A stretch of 64,000 nt of DNA from Prauserella salsuginis (lineage in GTDB: Bacteria; Actinomycetota; Actinomycetes; Mycobacteriales; Pseudonocardiaceae), in the NCBI RefSeq assembly GCF_024648885.1, contig NZ_JANBBF010000009.1, forward strand, positions 434,001 through 498,000, written 5' to 3'. Shown here in pieces: positions 24,567 to 33,140 of this stretch. Below the pieces are notes generated by a model. That model did not search any database. It had not been told where the DNA came from and was given only the letters and a program-made list of their open reading frames with translations. A program made the position numbers and the translations under genes. Each line of letters opens with the position of its first letter. Positions within the stretch are counted from its first letter, which is position 1.

Positions 24567-25574
24567 GTGGCCACACGATCAACGGCGGTACTGGCCGGCC
24601 TCGGCGGCTGGTTGCCACCGCGCGTGGTCGACAACGTCGAGCTGACGAACCGGCTCGACACCACCGACGAGTGGATCCGTTCGCGCACGGGTATCGCGGA
24701 GCGCCGCGTCGTCGACGACGGCATGTCCACAGTGGACATGGCGGTCGAGGCGGGTGCGCGCGCACTGCGGTCGGCGGGAACGGAGCACGTGGACGCTGTC
24801 GTGCTCGCCACCGCCACCCCCGATCAGCCCTGCCCGGCCAGTGCGCCGCAGGTCGCGACCCGGCTGGGCCAGCGTGACGTGGCGGCGTTCGACGTCGGTG
24901 CGGTGTGCAGCGGTTTCCTCTACGCACTCGCGACGGCGGCAGGTCTCATCGCCGGGCGGGTCGCCAGGGATGTTCTCGTCGTCGGGTCGGACGCCTTCAC
25001 GACGCTCGTCGACCCCTCCGACCGCGGCACCGTGCCCATCTTCGGAGACGGCGCGGGTGCGGTCGTGCTGCGCGCGGGCGAACCGGACGACGTCGGCGCG
25101 CTCGGCCCGTTCGACCTGCACAGTGACGGTTCGGGCACGGATCTGCTCGTCGTCCCCGCCGGCGGTTCGCGGCAGCGGACGCCACAGCAGCCCGGTGACG
25201 CGTACCTGCGGATGGAGGGGCCCGCCGTGTTCCGGCACGCCACGGCGCGGATGGCCGAGTCGTCGCGCGCCGTACTCGCCGAGCTCGGCTGGACGGTCGG
25301 CGACGTCGACCGGTTCGTCGGCCACCAAGCCAACATCCGCATCCTGAACACCGTGGCCAAGCAGCTGGGCCTGCCCGCCGACAGTCTCGTCGTGAACATC
25401 GGCCACACCGGCAACACCAGCGCCGCCTCGATCCCGCTCGCGCTCGCCGACGGTGTCCGCGACGGCAGCCTCCAAACAGGTGACCGAGTGCTGCTCGCAG
25501 CCTTCGGCGCGGGCCTCACCTGGGGTGCCACGGCGCTGTGCTGGCCGGACCTGGCGGTCGAACCGGTGGAATGA
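24567..25574 (+). CDS. 3-oxoacyl-ACP synthase III (KAS III)
   Basis: Thiolase-fold condensing enzyme of 335 residues. The Cys-His-Asn triad is visible: DVGAVCSGFLYAL, VGHQANIRI and NIGHTGNTSAASIP. N-terminal TDEWIRSRTGIAERR is typical of FabH. The GTG at 24567 (GGGGGA upstream) gives the family-typical start; an ATG at 24540 would add nine residues. No other fatty-acid synthesis gene is adjacent, so it may be a housekeeping FabH or a specialised acyl starter enzyme. Confidence 0.9.
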   Translation: MATRSTAVLAGLGGWLPPRVVDNVELTNRLDTTDEWIRSRTGIAERRVVDDGMSTVDMAVEAGARALRSAGTEHVDAVVLATATPDQPCPASAPQVATRLGQRDVAAFDVGAVCSGFLYALATAAGLIAGRVARDVLVVGSDAFTTLVDPSDRGTVPIFGDGAGAVVLRAGEPDDVGALGPFDLHSDGSGTDLLVVPAGGSRQRTPQQPGDAYLRMEGPAVFRHATARMAESSRAVLAELGWTVGDVDRFVGHQANIRILNTVAKQLGLPADSLVVNIGHTGNTSAASIPLALADGVRDGSLQTGDRVLLAAFGAGLTWGATALCWPDLAVEPVE

Positions 25575-25654
25575 ACCCGGCGTCGACGTAGAGCCGAGCG
25601 GCGCGGGGCGATCGATCTTGACCTCGATCGTGGTCGAGGTAGCACTGTCGGGTC

Positions 25655-26611
25655 ATGACCACCGACGCGAACGATCGCGACATGAGCCGGCCGACCGAAC
25701 GGATCACCGGCGCGGCGCACCCGCTGGACACCACGGACCCCGCCGCGCCCCTCACCGACCTCGAGCCGCTGCGCGAGGTGGTCGGTGACGCCTCGGTGGT
25801 CGGCCTCGCGCGGGGCGCCCACGGTGCCCGCGAGTTCGGTCGAATGACCCACCGCGTACTGCGGCTGCTCGTCGAGCGGCTCGGGTTCCGCTCGCTCGCG
25901 ATCGAAGCCGATGCGCGGACCGCTGCGGCGGTCGACTCGTGGTTACGGACCGGCCGCGGTGACGTCGCGTCCCTGCTGAGCAACGACCACTCGTGGTGGC
26001 GAACGTCGGAGTTCCTCGAGGTGCTGCACTGGATGCGCGCCCACAACGGGCACCGTCCCGACGATCCCGTGCGCCTCGTCGGCCTGGTCGGCGTCGATGC
26101 GGTCGACATGAGCGTCCACGAACAGGACTTCGCTGCGACCATCCTCCGTTGGCGCGATGAGACCGGCCACCGGATCCTCTACTGGAGCGGGAGTCACAGC
26201 GCGGTCGGGCACGCCCGCAGCGTGGCCTGGACGCCGGGCGAGGGCGGGGACGCCGACCGGAACGCCGGCAGTTACCTGCGGGAGCAACTCGGCGCCGAGT
26301 ACCTGTCGGCGGGCCTGACGTTCCACCACGGGACGGTCGACCTGGACGGGGAGCCGGTGCGCGTGCCCGCGCCTCCGAGCGATTTCACCGACGCCGTCCT
26401 CGGGGACGCGGGTCTCGAGCGCTATCTGCTCGACCTCCGAGCCGGCGGGGCCGCCACCGAGCACCTCGCCGACGCTCCGGCGAAGCTGCGGTTGATCGGA
26501 CCGCGATACGACCCCACACGGCCGGCCAGCATGTCCGGTGGACCACTGTCCGAGTTCTTCGACGTCGTGCTGCACACCCGTGAGGTCACGCCGACAACTC
26601 CCGCGCGGTGA
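25655..26611 (+). CDS. Divergent erythromycin-esterase-family protein
   Basis: Protein of 318 residues related to the Ere/succinoglycan-biosynthesis esterase family. Visible family blocks are VVGLARGAHGAREF, FRSLAIEAD, then a WLRTGRGDV segment and ILYWSGSHSAVGHAR. In active Ere proteins the first block reads GEATHG; here the general-base Glu is replaced by Arg (LARGAHG) while the His is kept, and the later AHN.H block is altered to GSHS. Length is shorter than the ~400 residues usual for Ere. Macrolide hydrolysis is therefore doubtful; substrate unknown. Transcribed with, but 80 bp after, the KAS III gene. Confidence 0.8.
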   Translation: MTTDANDRDMSRPTERITGAAHPLDTTDPAAPLTDLEPLREVVGDASVVGLARGAHGAREFGRMTHRVLRLLVERLGFRSLAIEADARTAAAVDSWLRTGRGDVASLLSNDHSWWRTSEFLEVLHWMRAHNGHRPDDPVRLVGLVGVDAVDMSVHEQDFAATILRWRDETGHRILYWSGSHSAVGHARSVAWTPGEGGDADRNAGSYLREQLGAEYLSAGLTFHHGTVDLDGEPVRVPAPPSDFTDAVLGDAGLERYLLDLRAGGAATEHLADAPAKLRLIGPRYDPTRPASMSGGPLSEFFDVVLHTREVTPTTPAR

Positions 26612-26712
26612 CCGCGCGCTCCGACTCCGACTCCGGCTCCGGCGCAGTGACATCGGGCTGAACGCCAGTGGCACGGGCTGCACGCCGCTGACATCGGCTG
26701 AACGCCGCTGAC

Positions 26713-27183
26713 TTACCCGAGGTGGACGTTCGTCGGCTCGTTGATGCCGTGGTCGACGCGCAGGCGCATCGCGCGGTCCATGGGGAGCCTGTCGATCTCG
26801 TCAGGGGACACCCAGTGAACGCGGCGCGATTCCGCACTCGCTCGCAGGCTTCCTCCGGTCGGCCGAGCGTGGAAGCACAGCGAGAACTCCTGGCGCACCT
26901 CGCCGTCGTCGTAGGCGATAACGTGCTTCGGGTCCGAGTAGATGCCGCTGATCGCGGTCACGTCGACGGTGATGCCCGTTTCCTCCGCGACCTCGCGGCG
27001 GACGGCGTCGGGCACGGACTCGCCGAGGTCCTGCGCGCCACCGGGAAGGGCCCACAGCCCGTTGTCGGTGCGCTCGATCAGCAGCAGCTCGCCCGCCGCG
27101 TTGCGCACGACGGCCGTGACGGCGGGGACGATCCTGTTCGGTGCGGGCGCGTCGGGGTCGTCGTAGTGGTCCGTCTTCGGCAT
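26713..27183 (-). CDS. Nudix hydrolase
   Basis: Nucleotide-diphosphate-X hydrolase of 156 residues with a complete Nudix box: GGAQDLGESVPDAVRREV continuing AEETGI (G-x5-E-x7-REVxEExGI). Preceding ALPGG and following GIYSDPKHVIAY match ADP-sugar or MutT-like members. Start is ATG at 27183 (MPKTDHYDDPD). It lies 35 bp downstream of the aldo/keto reductase gene on the same strand, so co-transcription is likely. Substrate cannot be predicted. Confidence 0.92.
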   Translation of the reverse strand: MPKTDHYDDPDAPAPNRIVPAVTAVVRNAAGELLLIERTDNGLWALPGGAQDLGESVPDAVRREVAEETGITVDVTAISGIYSDPKHVIAYDDGEVRQEFSLCFHARPTGGSLRASAESRRVHWVSPDEIDRLPMDRAMRLRVDHGINEPTNVHLG

Positions 27184-27218
27184 ACCGCCAGCCTTCCGGC
27201 CGGCGGCATGCCTGTCGA

Positions 27219-28145
27219 CTAGGACGCCGCTTGGCCGACGCTGTCGAGCAGGTTCTGCTCGTCGTCGGTCAACCGAAGGGCTCCCGCGGCGATGTTCTGT
27301 TCGAGATGCGCCGGGTTGCCGGTGCCGGGGATGGCGAGGACGTGCTCGCCCCGGTGGAGGCTCCACGCGAGCCGGACCTGCGCCGGGCTGGCCCCATGGG
27401 CCTGCGCGACGGCAGCGAGTTCCGCTTGCCCCTGCCCGTGCTCCTCGGCCTCGCCCGGTGCGGTTCCCGCGACAGCGAAGAACGGTACGAACGCGATGCC
27501 GTGCCGGCCGCACAGCTCGACCAGGTCGTCGTCGGCCCGGTCGGTGAGCCCGTGACGGTTCTGCACACACACCACCGGGGCGATCGACATGGCCTCCCTC
27601 AGCTGCGCTTCGGTGACGTTGGAGACACCGAGATGCTGGACGAGCCCGGCGTCCCGCAGTTCGGCGAGCGCACCGAAGTGGTCGGCGACCGGACCCGAAT
27701 CCTTCCCGATCCCGGTGCCCCAGCGCAGGTTGACGACGTCGAGGTGATCGACACCGAGTTGACGGATGTTCTCCTCGACCTGGCCGCGCAATTGCTCCGG
27801 CCGTGCGTACTCGAACTCGCCGTCGCGGGTGCGGGCGGGCCCTACCTTCGTGGTGAGCACGAGATCGTCCGGGTACGGCTGGAGCGCGGTGCTGATCAGT
27901 TCGTTCGCCGAGCGGGTCGCCGTGAAGTAGAAGGCAGCTGTGTCGATGTGGTTCACGCCGAGTTCCACGGCGCGGCGAAGCACGGCGACGGCGTCGTCGC
28001 GGTCTCGAGGTTTCTCGTCCCACGGCATGCCGGTCAGGCGCATCGCGCCGAAGCCGAGCCGGTTGATCGTGCGGTCGCCGAGTCGCCAGGTGCCCGCGGC
28101 GTCGGCGGTCGTCGGATTGCTGCTGCGGATGTCGGTGGTAGTCAT
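27219..28145 (-). CDS. Aldo/keto reductase
   Basis: NADPH-dependent reductase of 308 residues, (alpha/beta)8 barrel. Seen: LGFGAMRLTG, VNHIDTAAFYF with catalytic Asp/Tyr, LVLTTKVGP with catalytic Lys, LGVSNVTEAQL, and the cofactor loop IPGTGNPAHLEQNI. The ATG at 28145 (MTTTDIRS) is divergent from the LuxR-like regulator gene 96 bp away, which may control it. Physiological carbonyl substrate unknown. Confidence 0.92.
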   Translation of the reverse strand: MTTTDIRSSNPTTADAAGTWRLGDRTINRLGFGAMRLTGMPWDEKPRDRDDAVAVLRRAVELGVNHIDTAAFYFTATRSANELISTALQPYPDDLVLTTKVGPARTRDGEFEYARPEQLRGQVEENIRQLGVDHLDVVNLRWGTGIGKDSGPVADHFGALAELRDAGLVQHLGVSNVTEAQLREAMSIAPVVCVQNRHGLTDRADDDLVELCGRHGIAFVPFFAVAGTAPGEAEEHGQGQAELAAVAQAHGASPAQVRLAWSLHRGEHVLAIPGTGNPAHLEQNIAAGALRLTDDEQNLLDSVGQAAS

Positions 28146-28241
28146 GTCTTCACCGTGCGGCGGAGATGGCACTCCCGTCCGGACATGGCAACAACCTGCC
28201 AACGTGGGCGGACAGGCCCGGCGAGGAGCACAATCGGACCC

Positions 28242-28913
28242 ATGGCGACGGGTGATGTGCGAACCGGCGACCCGGTCACGATCGTGCGCGGCGAGGAAGA
28301 GCTGTACCGCCGCGTCGGCCACCTCTTCCTGACCGCCACTGACATCGCCTGCGTCGCCAACGACCTCGCGCTCTGGGTCGCCGCCGGCAGGGAGGTCGAC
28401 CTCGAAGCTGCTGCTCTGCGACGAGCTGGCTCGGCGCGGATCCGCAAGATCTACCGGTCGGGGCTGCTGCTCGACGCGGTGTCGGCGCAGGAACTCACAC
28501 GCCGCCGCGACCGGCACGGCGCGCAGATCCGCATCACCTCCGACGAGCTCAGCGAGACGGTGATCGTCGACCGTAGGGTTGCGATCCTGGCAGGCGAGTC
28601 GTCCGGAGGGCCGCGCAGCTACAGCGTCATCACCCAGCCCGAGACGGTGCAGGGTGTGGTGTCACTGTTCGACACCGTGTGGCGTTCGGCCACCGACCTG
28701 GACGTCTACGACGCGCAGGTCGCCGAGATCCGTCGCCTCGCGCCCGCGGTGCTGGACCTGCTCGGGCAAGGCGCGAAGGACGAGGCTGCGGCGCGCCAGC
28801 TCGGGTTGAGTGTGCGGACCTACCGGCGCCGCGTCGGCGAGCTCATGGCCGCGCTCGGCGCCGAATCGCGCTTCCAGGCCGGTGTCCGCGCCCGCGAACT
28901 CGGCCTCGTGTAG
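28242..28913 (+). CDS. LuxR-type HTH transcriptional regulator
   Basis: Regulator of 223 residues. The C-terminus carries a LuxR/NarL-type helix-turn-helix (LLGQGAKDEAAARQLGLSVR, then TYRRRVGELMAALGA). The N-terminal 150 residues resemble the sensory region of TrmB/LuxR-like actinobacterial regulators with a phospholipase-D-like ITSDELSETVIVDRRVAIL strand pattern; no receiver domain is seen. GAGGAG lies upstream of the ATG. Divergent to the aldo/keto reductase and Nudix genes, its probable targets. A run of nine Gs (28923-28931) follows the gene. Confidence 0.82.
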   Translation: MATGDVRTGDPVTIVRGEEELYRRVGHLFLTATDIACVANDLALWVAAGREVDLEAAALRRAGSARIRKIYRSGLLLDAVSAQELTRRRDRHGAQIRITSDELSETVIVDRRVAILAGESSGGPRSYSVITQPETVQGVVSLFDTVWRSATDLDVYDAQVAEIRRLAPAVLDLLGQGAKDEAAARQLGLSVRTYRRRVGELMAALGAESRFQAGVRARELGLV

Positions 28914-29083
28914 GCGCGTGCCGGGGGGGGGCGACCGGGTCGGCCACCGAAGATCGCGGGACGACCAGGGTCGGCGCTTCAGCGCGTACGACCGCAATCA
29001 TCCCCGAACAGAAGGTCAGCCGGCGCCTTCCGGAAACGGGCTGCTCATGGTGCCGGTCATGACGTAACGAGCATGAGGGTTCA

Positions 29084-30664
29084 TCAACGCAGATCCGGCG
29101 TCGCATCCGCCTCCGCGGCCAGCCCCGGACCCGGATCTGCATCCGAACGGGCCGGCGAACCGATTGGTGACGCTGCCTCACCGGGCGGGGTCGACCAGGT
29201 CTCCGTCGGTTCGCTGCGGCCGCGCAGTTGGTACGTCTCGTACGTGTGCCACAGGCCGCGTTCGGCGTCGCACGCGGCGTCGAGCGCCGCCCGGCTGGCG
29301 AGGATGCGCCCGTCTGCGTGCTTGGCGTGCTCGGTGAGCCGGGCCGCCTCGTTCACGGCGTCGCCGATCACGGTGTATTCGAACCGGGTCGCGGTGCCGA
29401 GTTGGCCCGCGAACGCGGGGCCGGTCGCGACGCCGATGCCCAGGTCGAGTTCGCCGGACGCGGTGACGGCGTCGCGGATCGCCCGTGCCGTGCGCAGTGC
29501 CGACGTCGCCGGGTCGGCGTGGCGGGTGGGCGCGCCGAAGACGCACATCGCCGCGTCACCCTGGAACTTGTTGACCAGGCCGCCGTGGGTGCTGACCGCT
29601 TCGACGACCGCGGCGAACAGGCCGTTCAGCTTGCGTGCCACCTCGTCGGGCGCGAGTTCCGCGGCGAGGCTGGTCGAGTCGACCACGTCGACGAACAGGG
29701 CCGTCACCACGCGCACGTCGCCGGACATGGACACGCCGTGTTCGAGGGCGTGCCGCGCCACCTCGTCGCCGACGTGCCTGCCGAACAGGTCGCGCATGCG
29801 TTCCTGTTCGCGCAGGCCCGTGGTCAGGTCGTTGACCGACGCCTGCAGCATGCCGATCTCGCTCGCGTCGTCCACGCCGACGGCCACGTCGCGGCGGCCG
29901 CGGGCGATCTCGCCGAGCGCGTCGCGCAGCCGGTGCAGCGGCGACGCGACCGAACGCGCCAGCAGGAACGTCGCGGCCGCCCCGAGCAGCAGCCCGAGAA
30001 TGGACAGCGTGATGAGGCTGTACTGGGGATCACCGCCGAGGTCCGGTGGCAGCACCAGGATCAGCACCCCGATCATGGGCGCGCCGCTCGCGAGCAGCCA
30101 CGTCACGACGAGCCGTGCGAGCACCGTCGTCGCGAGCGACTCGCCGGGCGGCACCGAGCGCAGCGCCGTCGCCAGCAGCGGCCTGGCCACCCACTCGGTC
30201 GCCAGGTAGTTGAGCCCGACGGTCGCGATCCCGCCCAGCCCGATCGCCAACGCGACACCCATCGCGTCGAACCACGTGCCGAACACCGCGGTCAGCGTGC
30301 CCAGCACCACGATCCCGCCCAGCCACAGCGTTCCGCTGACCTTGGCCAGGTGAAGCGGCAGTCGCAGCGCACGGCGCGCCTCGTCACGGGTGGGTGTGTT
30401 GCCGAGGACGAACCACACCACGGTGCGCCGCTGCAGGAACACCGCCCACGTCGTGCCGACCAGCACCGAGAGCAGTACGTACCCGGCCGCGACGACCGCG
30501 ATGATCCACTCGGTGCCCTGCGCGCCCTCGGGAACTCCCTGGAGCAGCAGGACGAGGAACACCACGCCCGCGCCGAAGAAGCTCGAGCAGAAGCCGAGCG
30601 CGGCGAGGCCGAGGCTGGTGCGCAGTACGGGGCGCAGCCGCTGCGGGAGCCGGGGTCGGGGCAC
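29084..30664 (-). CDS. Membrane class III adenylate cyclase with HAMP domain
   Basis: Receptor-type cyclase of 526 residues making cAMP. Six N-terminal membrane helices (about residues 10-260), a HAMP linker (VASPLHRLRDALGEIARGRR) and a catalytic domain from about 330. Catalytic residues appear intact: TALFVDVVDSTSLA (metal Asp), NKFQGDAAMCVFG (Lys/Asp) and EYTVIGDAVNEAARL (transition-state Asn/Arg). Matches the Mycobacterium Rv1318c-Rv1320c/Rv3645 type. GTG at 30664 is chosen; a longer frame adds a Pro-rich stretch of doubtful reality. It lies downstream of sigF on the same strand. Confidence 0.9.
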   Translation of the reverse strand: MPRPRLPQRLRPVLRTSLGLAALGFCSSFFGAGVVFLVLLLQGVPEGAQGTEWIIAVVAAGYVLLSVLVGTTWAVFLQRRTVVWFVLGNTPTRDEARRALRLPLHLAKVSGTLWLGGIVVLGTLTAVFGTWFDAMGVALAIGLGGIATVGLNYLATEWVARPLLATALRSVPPGESLATTVLARLVVTWLLASGAPMIGVLILVLPPDLGGDPQYSLITLSILGLLLGAAATFLLARSVASPLHRLRDALGEIARGRRDVAVGVDDASEIGMLQASVNDLTTGLREQERMRDLFGRHVGDEVARHALEHGVSMSGDVRVVTALFVDVVDSTSLAAELAPDEVARKLNGLFAAVVEAVSTHGGLVNKFQGDAAMCVFGAPTRHADPATSALRTARAIRDAVTASGELDLGIGVATGPAFAGQLGTATRFEYTVIGDAVNEAARLTEHAKHADGRILASRAALDAACDAERGLWHTYETYQLRGRSEPTETWSTPPGEAASPIGSPARSDADPGPGLAAEADATPDLR

Positions 30665-30809
30665 GGGCCGATGGTAAGGCGCAGAGGCGGGCGGCGGGAA
30701 AGTGAGCGGCGCGAAAGCGAGCGACGAGAGCGGCGCTAGAACGGGCGGTGGACCGGTGGCAGGCGGGTGGTCGGGGCCGATCACGGCAGCCGGGCCTGCG
30801 GATGCGCGG

Positions 30810-31604
30810 TCAGGTCTCGTCGGCGAGGCCCTGCCGGAGTTTGGCGAGGGTGCGGGCCAGCAGGCGGGAGACGTGCATCTGCGAAATGCCGACCTGCTCG
30901 GCGATCTGGGTCTGCGTGAGGTTGTGGACGAAGCGCAGGGCGAGGATCTTGCGTTCCCGTTCGGGAAGCTGCCTCACGAGGGGCTGCAGGGTCTCGTGGT
31001 TCTCGACGCCGGTCAGCGCGGCGTCCTCCTCGCCCAGGGTGTCGCCGAGTGCGAGGTTCTCGACCTCGCCGGAGAGCACCTCGTCGAGCGACATCGAGTG
31101 GTAGGCGTTACCGGCGTCGAGTCCTTCGAACACGGCGTCCTGCGAGATGCCCAGATGTTCGGCGATCTCGCTCGGCGTCGGTGCCCTGCCGAGCCGCTGC
31201 GACAGCTGCGTGCTCGCGCTGTTGATCGACAGGTGCAGCTCTTTGAGCCGGCGCGGCACCCGGATCACCCAGCCGGTGTCGCGGAAGTGGCGGCGCACCT
31301 CGCCCATCACGGTCGGCACGGCGAACGACAGGAAGTCCGAGCCGCGACGGGGGTCGAACCGGTCGACCGCGTTGATCAGGCCGACGCGCGCCACCTGCAC
31401 GAGGTCTTCCTTGGCCACGCCGCGTCCTGAGAATCGCTGGGCGATGTGCTCGGCCAGCGGTAGGTGCCCGCGTACGAGTGCCTCCCGCAGCTCGGCGCGC
31501 CGGGGGTCGTTCTCCTCCAGCGTCACCAGCTCGTCGAACAGCGGGATCAGGTGCTCGTAGTCTTCGGAGGAACCACGCGATCCGCGTTTGGTGGATTCGG
31601 TCAC
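30810..31604 (-). CDS. sigF: SigF/SigB-family RNA polymerase sigma factor
   Basis: Group 3 sigma factor of 264 residues with regions 2 (AEHIAQRFSGRGVAKEDLVQ onward; DFLSFAVPTVMGEVRRHFRD), 3 (LSQRLGRAPTPSEIAEHLGI) and 4 (QTQIAEQVGISQMHVSRLLA). Controls stress and sporulation genes in actinobacteria and is held by the anti-sigma factor encoded just upstream. Its GTG overlaps the anti-sigma stop as GTGA. A GTTT-N15-GGGTAA promoter at 32247-32271, matching its own recognition sequence, indicates autoregulation. Confidence 0.93.
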   Translation of the reverse strand: MTESTKRGSRGSSEDYEHLIPLFDELVTLEENDPRRAELREALVRGHLPLAEHIAQRFSGRGVAKEDLVQVARVGLINAVDRFDPRRGSDFLSFAVPTVMGEVRRHFRDTGWVIRVPRRLKELHLSINSASTQLSQRLGRAPTPSEIAEHLGISQDAVFEGLDAGNAYHSMSLDEVLSGEVENLALGDTLGEEDAALTGVENHETLQPLVRQLPERERKILALRFVHNLTQTQIAEQVGISQMHVSRLLARTLAKLRQGLADET

Positions 31605-32134
31605 GTAAGCGTCGGCTTTCGTTTGGTCACTTCGACGTGCACCCGGCCGTGGGTTCCGTCGGGCGCGTCGCCGGGTGCCGCGCCGTCGGGCGAGATGTCG
31701 GCTGCCGGTTCGAGCCACGTGGTCGCCGAGTCGGCGAGCGTGGTCAGGACCTTCCAGCCGAACGAGGCCGTGCTGGGCGGTTCCCGGTCCGAGGAGGGGA
31801 CCGTGCCGTGGAAGCGGAGCTCGTCGGATTCGATCGTGAAGCGGCATTGCATGGCGGAGCCGTTCTCGGCGCTGGTGATCAACGTGGAGCAGGCCTCGTC
31901 GACGGCTAGCCGCAGGTCGGAGATGGCATCGATGTCGAAGTCGGCGCGGACGGCGAGGTTGGCCGCGATCGACCGGACGATGGGCAGGTGCGTCAGGCTC
32001 GCACCGAGGCGCACCTCGATGTCGTTCTCGGCGGCGAGGACGTCCTGCTGCTCGCCGCCGGCCGGTTGCGCGCGCCCTGTCGACTCTGTCTCTGTCACTT
32101 TCACCTCAGTGGGGACGGGCCTCGTTCGGGCCAT
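31601..32134 (-). CDS. rsbW: Anti-sigma factor, RsbW/UsfX-like HATPase
   Basis: Anti-SigF protein of up to 177 residues in the GHKL ATPase fold. The core runs from about residue 37 (DIEVRLGASLTHLPIVRSIA) with the N-box region DLRLAVDEACSTLI and FGWKVLTTLAD. The N-box Asn of kinase-active RsbW proteins is Thr here, as it is also missing in mycobacterial UsfX, so ATP use is uncertain. The true start may be GTG at 32104 or 32098 instead of the ATG at 32134, since a possible leader ORF overlaps this region. Coupled to sigF by GTGA. Confidence 0.85.
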   Translation of the reverse strand: MARTRPVPTEVKVTETESTGRAQPAGGEQQDVLAAENDIEVRLGASLTHLPIVRSIAANLAVRADFDIDAISDLRLAVDEACSTLITSAENGSAMQCRFTIESDELRFHGTVPSSDREPPSTASFGWKVLTTLADSATTWLEPAADISPDGAAPGDAPDGTHGRVHVEVTKRKPTLT

Positions 32135-32184
32135 GGGTGTCTTGCCTCGATGATGACCGGTGACCGTGACCGTCTGTCACCCAC
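32101..32184 (-). CDS. Possible 27-residue leader peptide overlapping the rsbW start
   Basis: On the minus strand a strong ribosome site GAGGAGGT (32196-32189) precedes GTG at 32184. This opens a 27-codon frame, different from rsbW, whose TGA at 32103-32101 overlaps an in-frame rsbW GTG (GAGGTGAAA). The product would be Arg/Pro-rich (GDRRSRSPVIIE...). The arrangement suggests translational coupling into rsbW-sigF, or that the site serves a misplaced start. Evidence is limited to the sequence pattern. Confidence 0.35.
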   Translation of the reverse strand: MGDRRSRSPVIIEARHPWPERGPSPLR

Positions 32185-32246
32185 TTGTACCTCCTCGTCA
32201 CTCAGTCCGCACGACGCGTTCACTCCGCCTGCGGCCCGCGGCAGGA

Positions 32247-32271
32247 TTACCCGTGGCCGTGAGTGGGAAAC
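32247..32271 (-). promoter_or_regulatory. SigF-type promoter (GTTT-N15-GGGTAA) of rsbW-sigF
   Basis: Minus strand GTTT at 32271-32268, 15-bp spacer, GGGTAA at 32252-32247, about 113 bp before the rsbW ATG. This is the SigB/SigF consensus of Gram-positive stress sigma factors. Confidence 0.75.
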
Positions 32272-32348
32272 GTCGTAGGCGGTGAGTCCCGCCACGCCTG
32301 CGTGCCCGCGGGGGACGGCGGCCCACCGGGGCGGCCTATCGTCGCCGG

Positions 32349-33140
32349 GTGATCTGGTGGCATGCCGTTCTCATCGCGATAGCCGGCGTCTGGGCCGGGA
32401 TGATCAACACCGTCGTCGGCTCCGGGACGCTGGTGACGTTCCCGGTGCTCGTGGCGCTCGGCTATCCGCCCGTCACCGCGACGACCTCGAACGCGATCGG
32501 GCTCGCGCCCGGGAGTGTCAGCGGCGCGATCGGGTACCGCCACGAACTGCGCGGCCACGGGCGTGTCCTGCTGTCGTTCCTGCCCGCGTCGGTGCTTGGC
32601 GCCGTGGTCGGGACCATCCTGTTGCTGTCGCTGCCCCCCGATGCCTTCGAGACGATCGTTCCGGTGCTCATCGTGCTGGCGCTGGTGCTGGTGCTGGTGC
32701 AGCCGAAGGTGTCGGCGTGGGTGACGCGCAGACGGCAGCGTGCGGGTGTCGACGACACCGACGGCGGATCGACGTCCGCGAAGGGCGCCGTGGGGCTCGT
32801 GACGCTGATCTTCCTGATCGGCATCTACGGCGGGTACTTCACCGCTGCGCAGGGCGTGATGCTGATGGCGGTCATGGGCATCCTCATGACCCTGCCGTTG
32901 CAGACGCTCAACGGCATCAAGAACGTGCTGTCCGCGGCCGTCAACATCGTCGCGGGCACGGTGTACGCCTTCGTCGCGCCGATCAGCTGGCCGGTTGTGG
33001 CGCTGCTGGCCGTTGGGTCGGTCATCGGCGGGCAGCTGGGCGCGAAGATCGGCAGGAAGTTGCCGCCCCGCGTGCTGCGCGGCGTGATCGTCGTCGTCGG
33101 CGCGGCAGCGGCCGTCCAACTGGTGGTGCAGCAGCTGTGA
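32349..33140 (+). CDS. TauE/SafE-family sulfite/anion exporter-like permease
   Basis: Membrane protein of 263 residues with about eight helices and the duplicated TauE motifs: INTVVGSGTLVTFPVLVALG with GYPPVTATTSNAIG, and in the second half GIYGGYFTAAQGVMLMAV with LQTLNGIKNVL. Members move sulfite, sulfoacetate or other organic anions. A basic, polar loop lies at about residues 118-143. It starts with GTG and overlaps the next gene by GTGA. Substrate unknown; no sulfur gene is nearby. Confidence 0.88.
   Translation: MIWWHAVLIAIAGVWAGMINTVVGSGTLVTFPVLVALGYPPVTATTSNAIGLAPGSVSGAIGYRHELRGHGRVLLSFLPASVLGAVVGTILLLSLPPDAFETIVPVLIVLALVLVLVQPKVSAWVTRRRQRAGVDDTDGGSTSAKGAVGLVTLIFLIGIYGGYFTAAQGVMLMAVMGILMTLPLQTLNGIKNVLSAAVNIVAGTVYAFVAPISWPVVALLAVGSVIGGQLGAKIGRKLPPRVLRGVIVVVGAAAAVQLVVQQL

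Noticed and set aside
28923-28931. Run of nine G residues as a phase-variable tract
   Set aside because: It lies after the stop of the LuxR-like gene and away from a promoter, so slippage would have no obvious effect.
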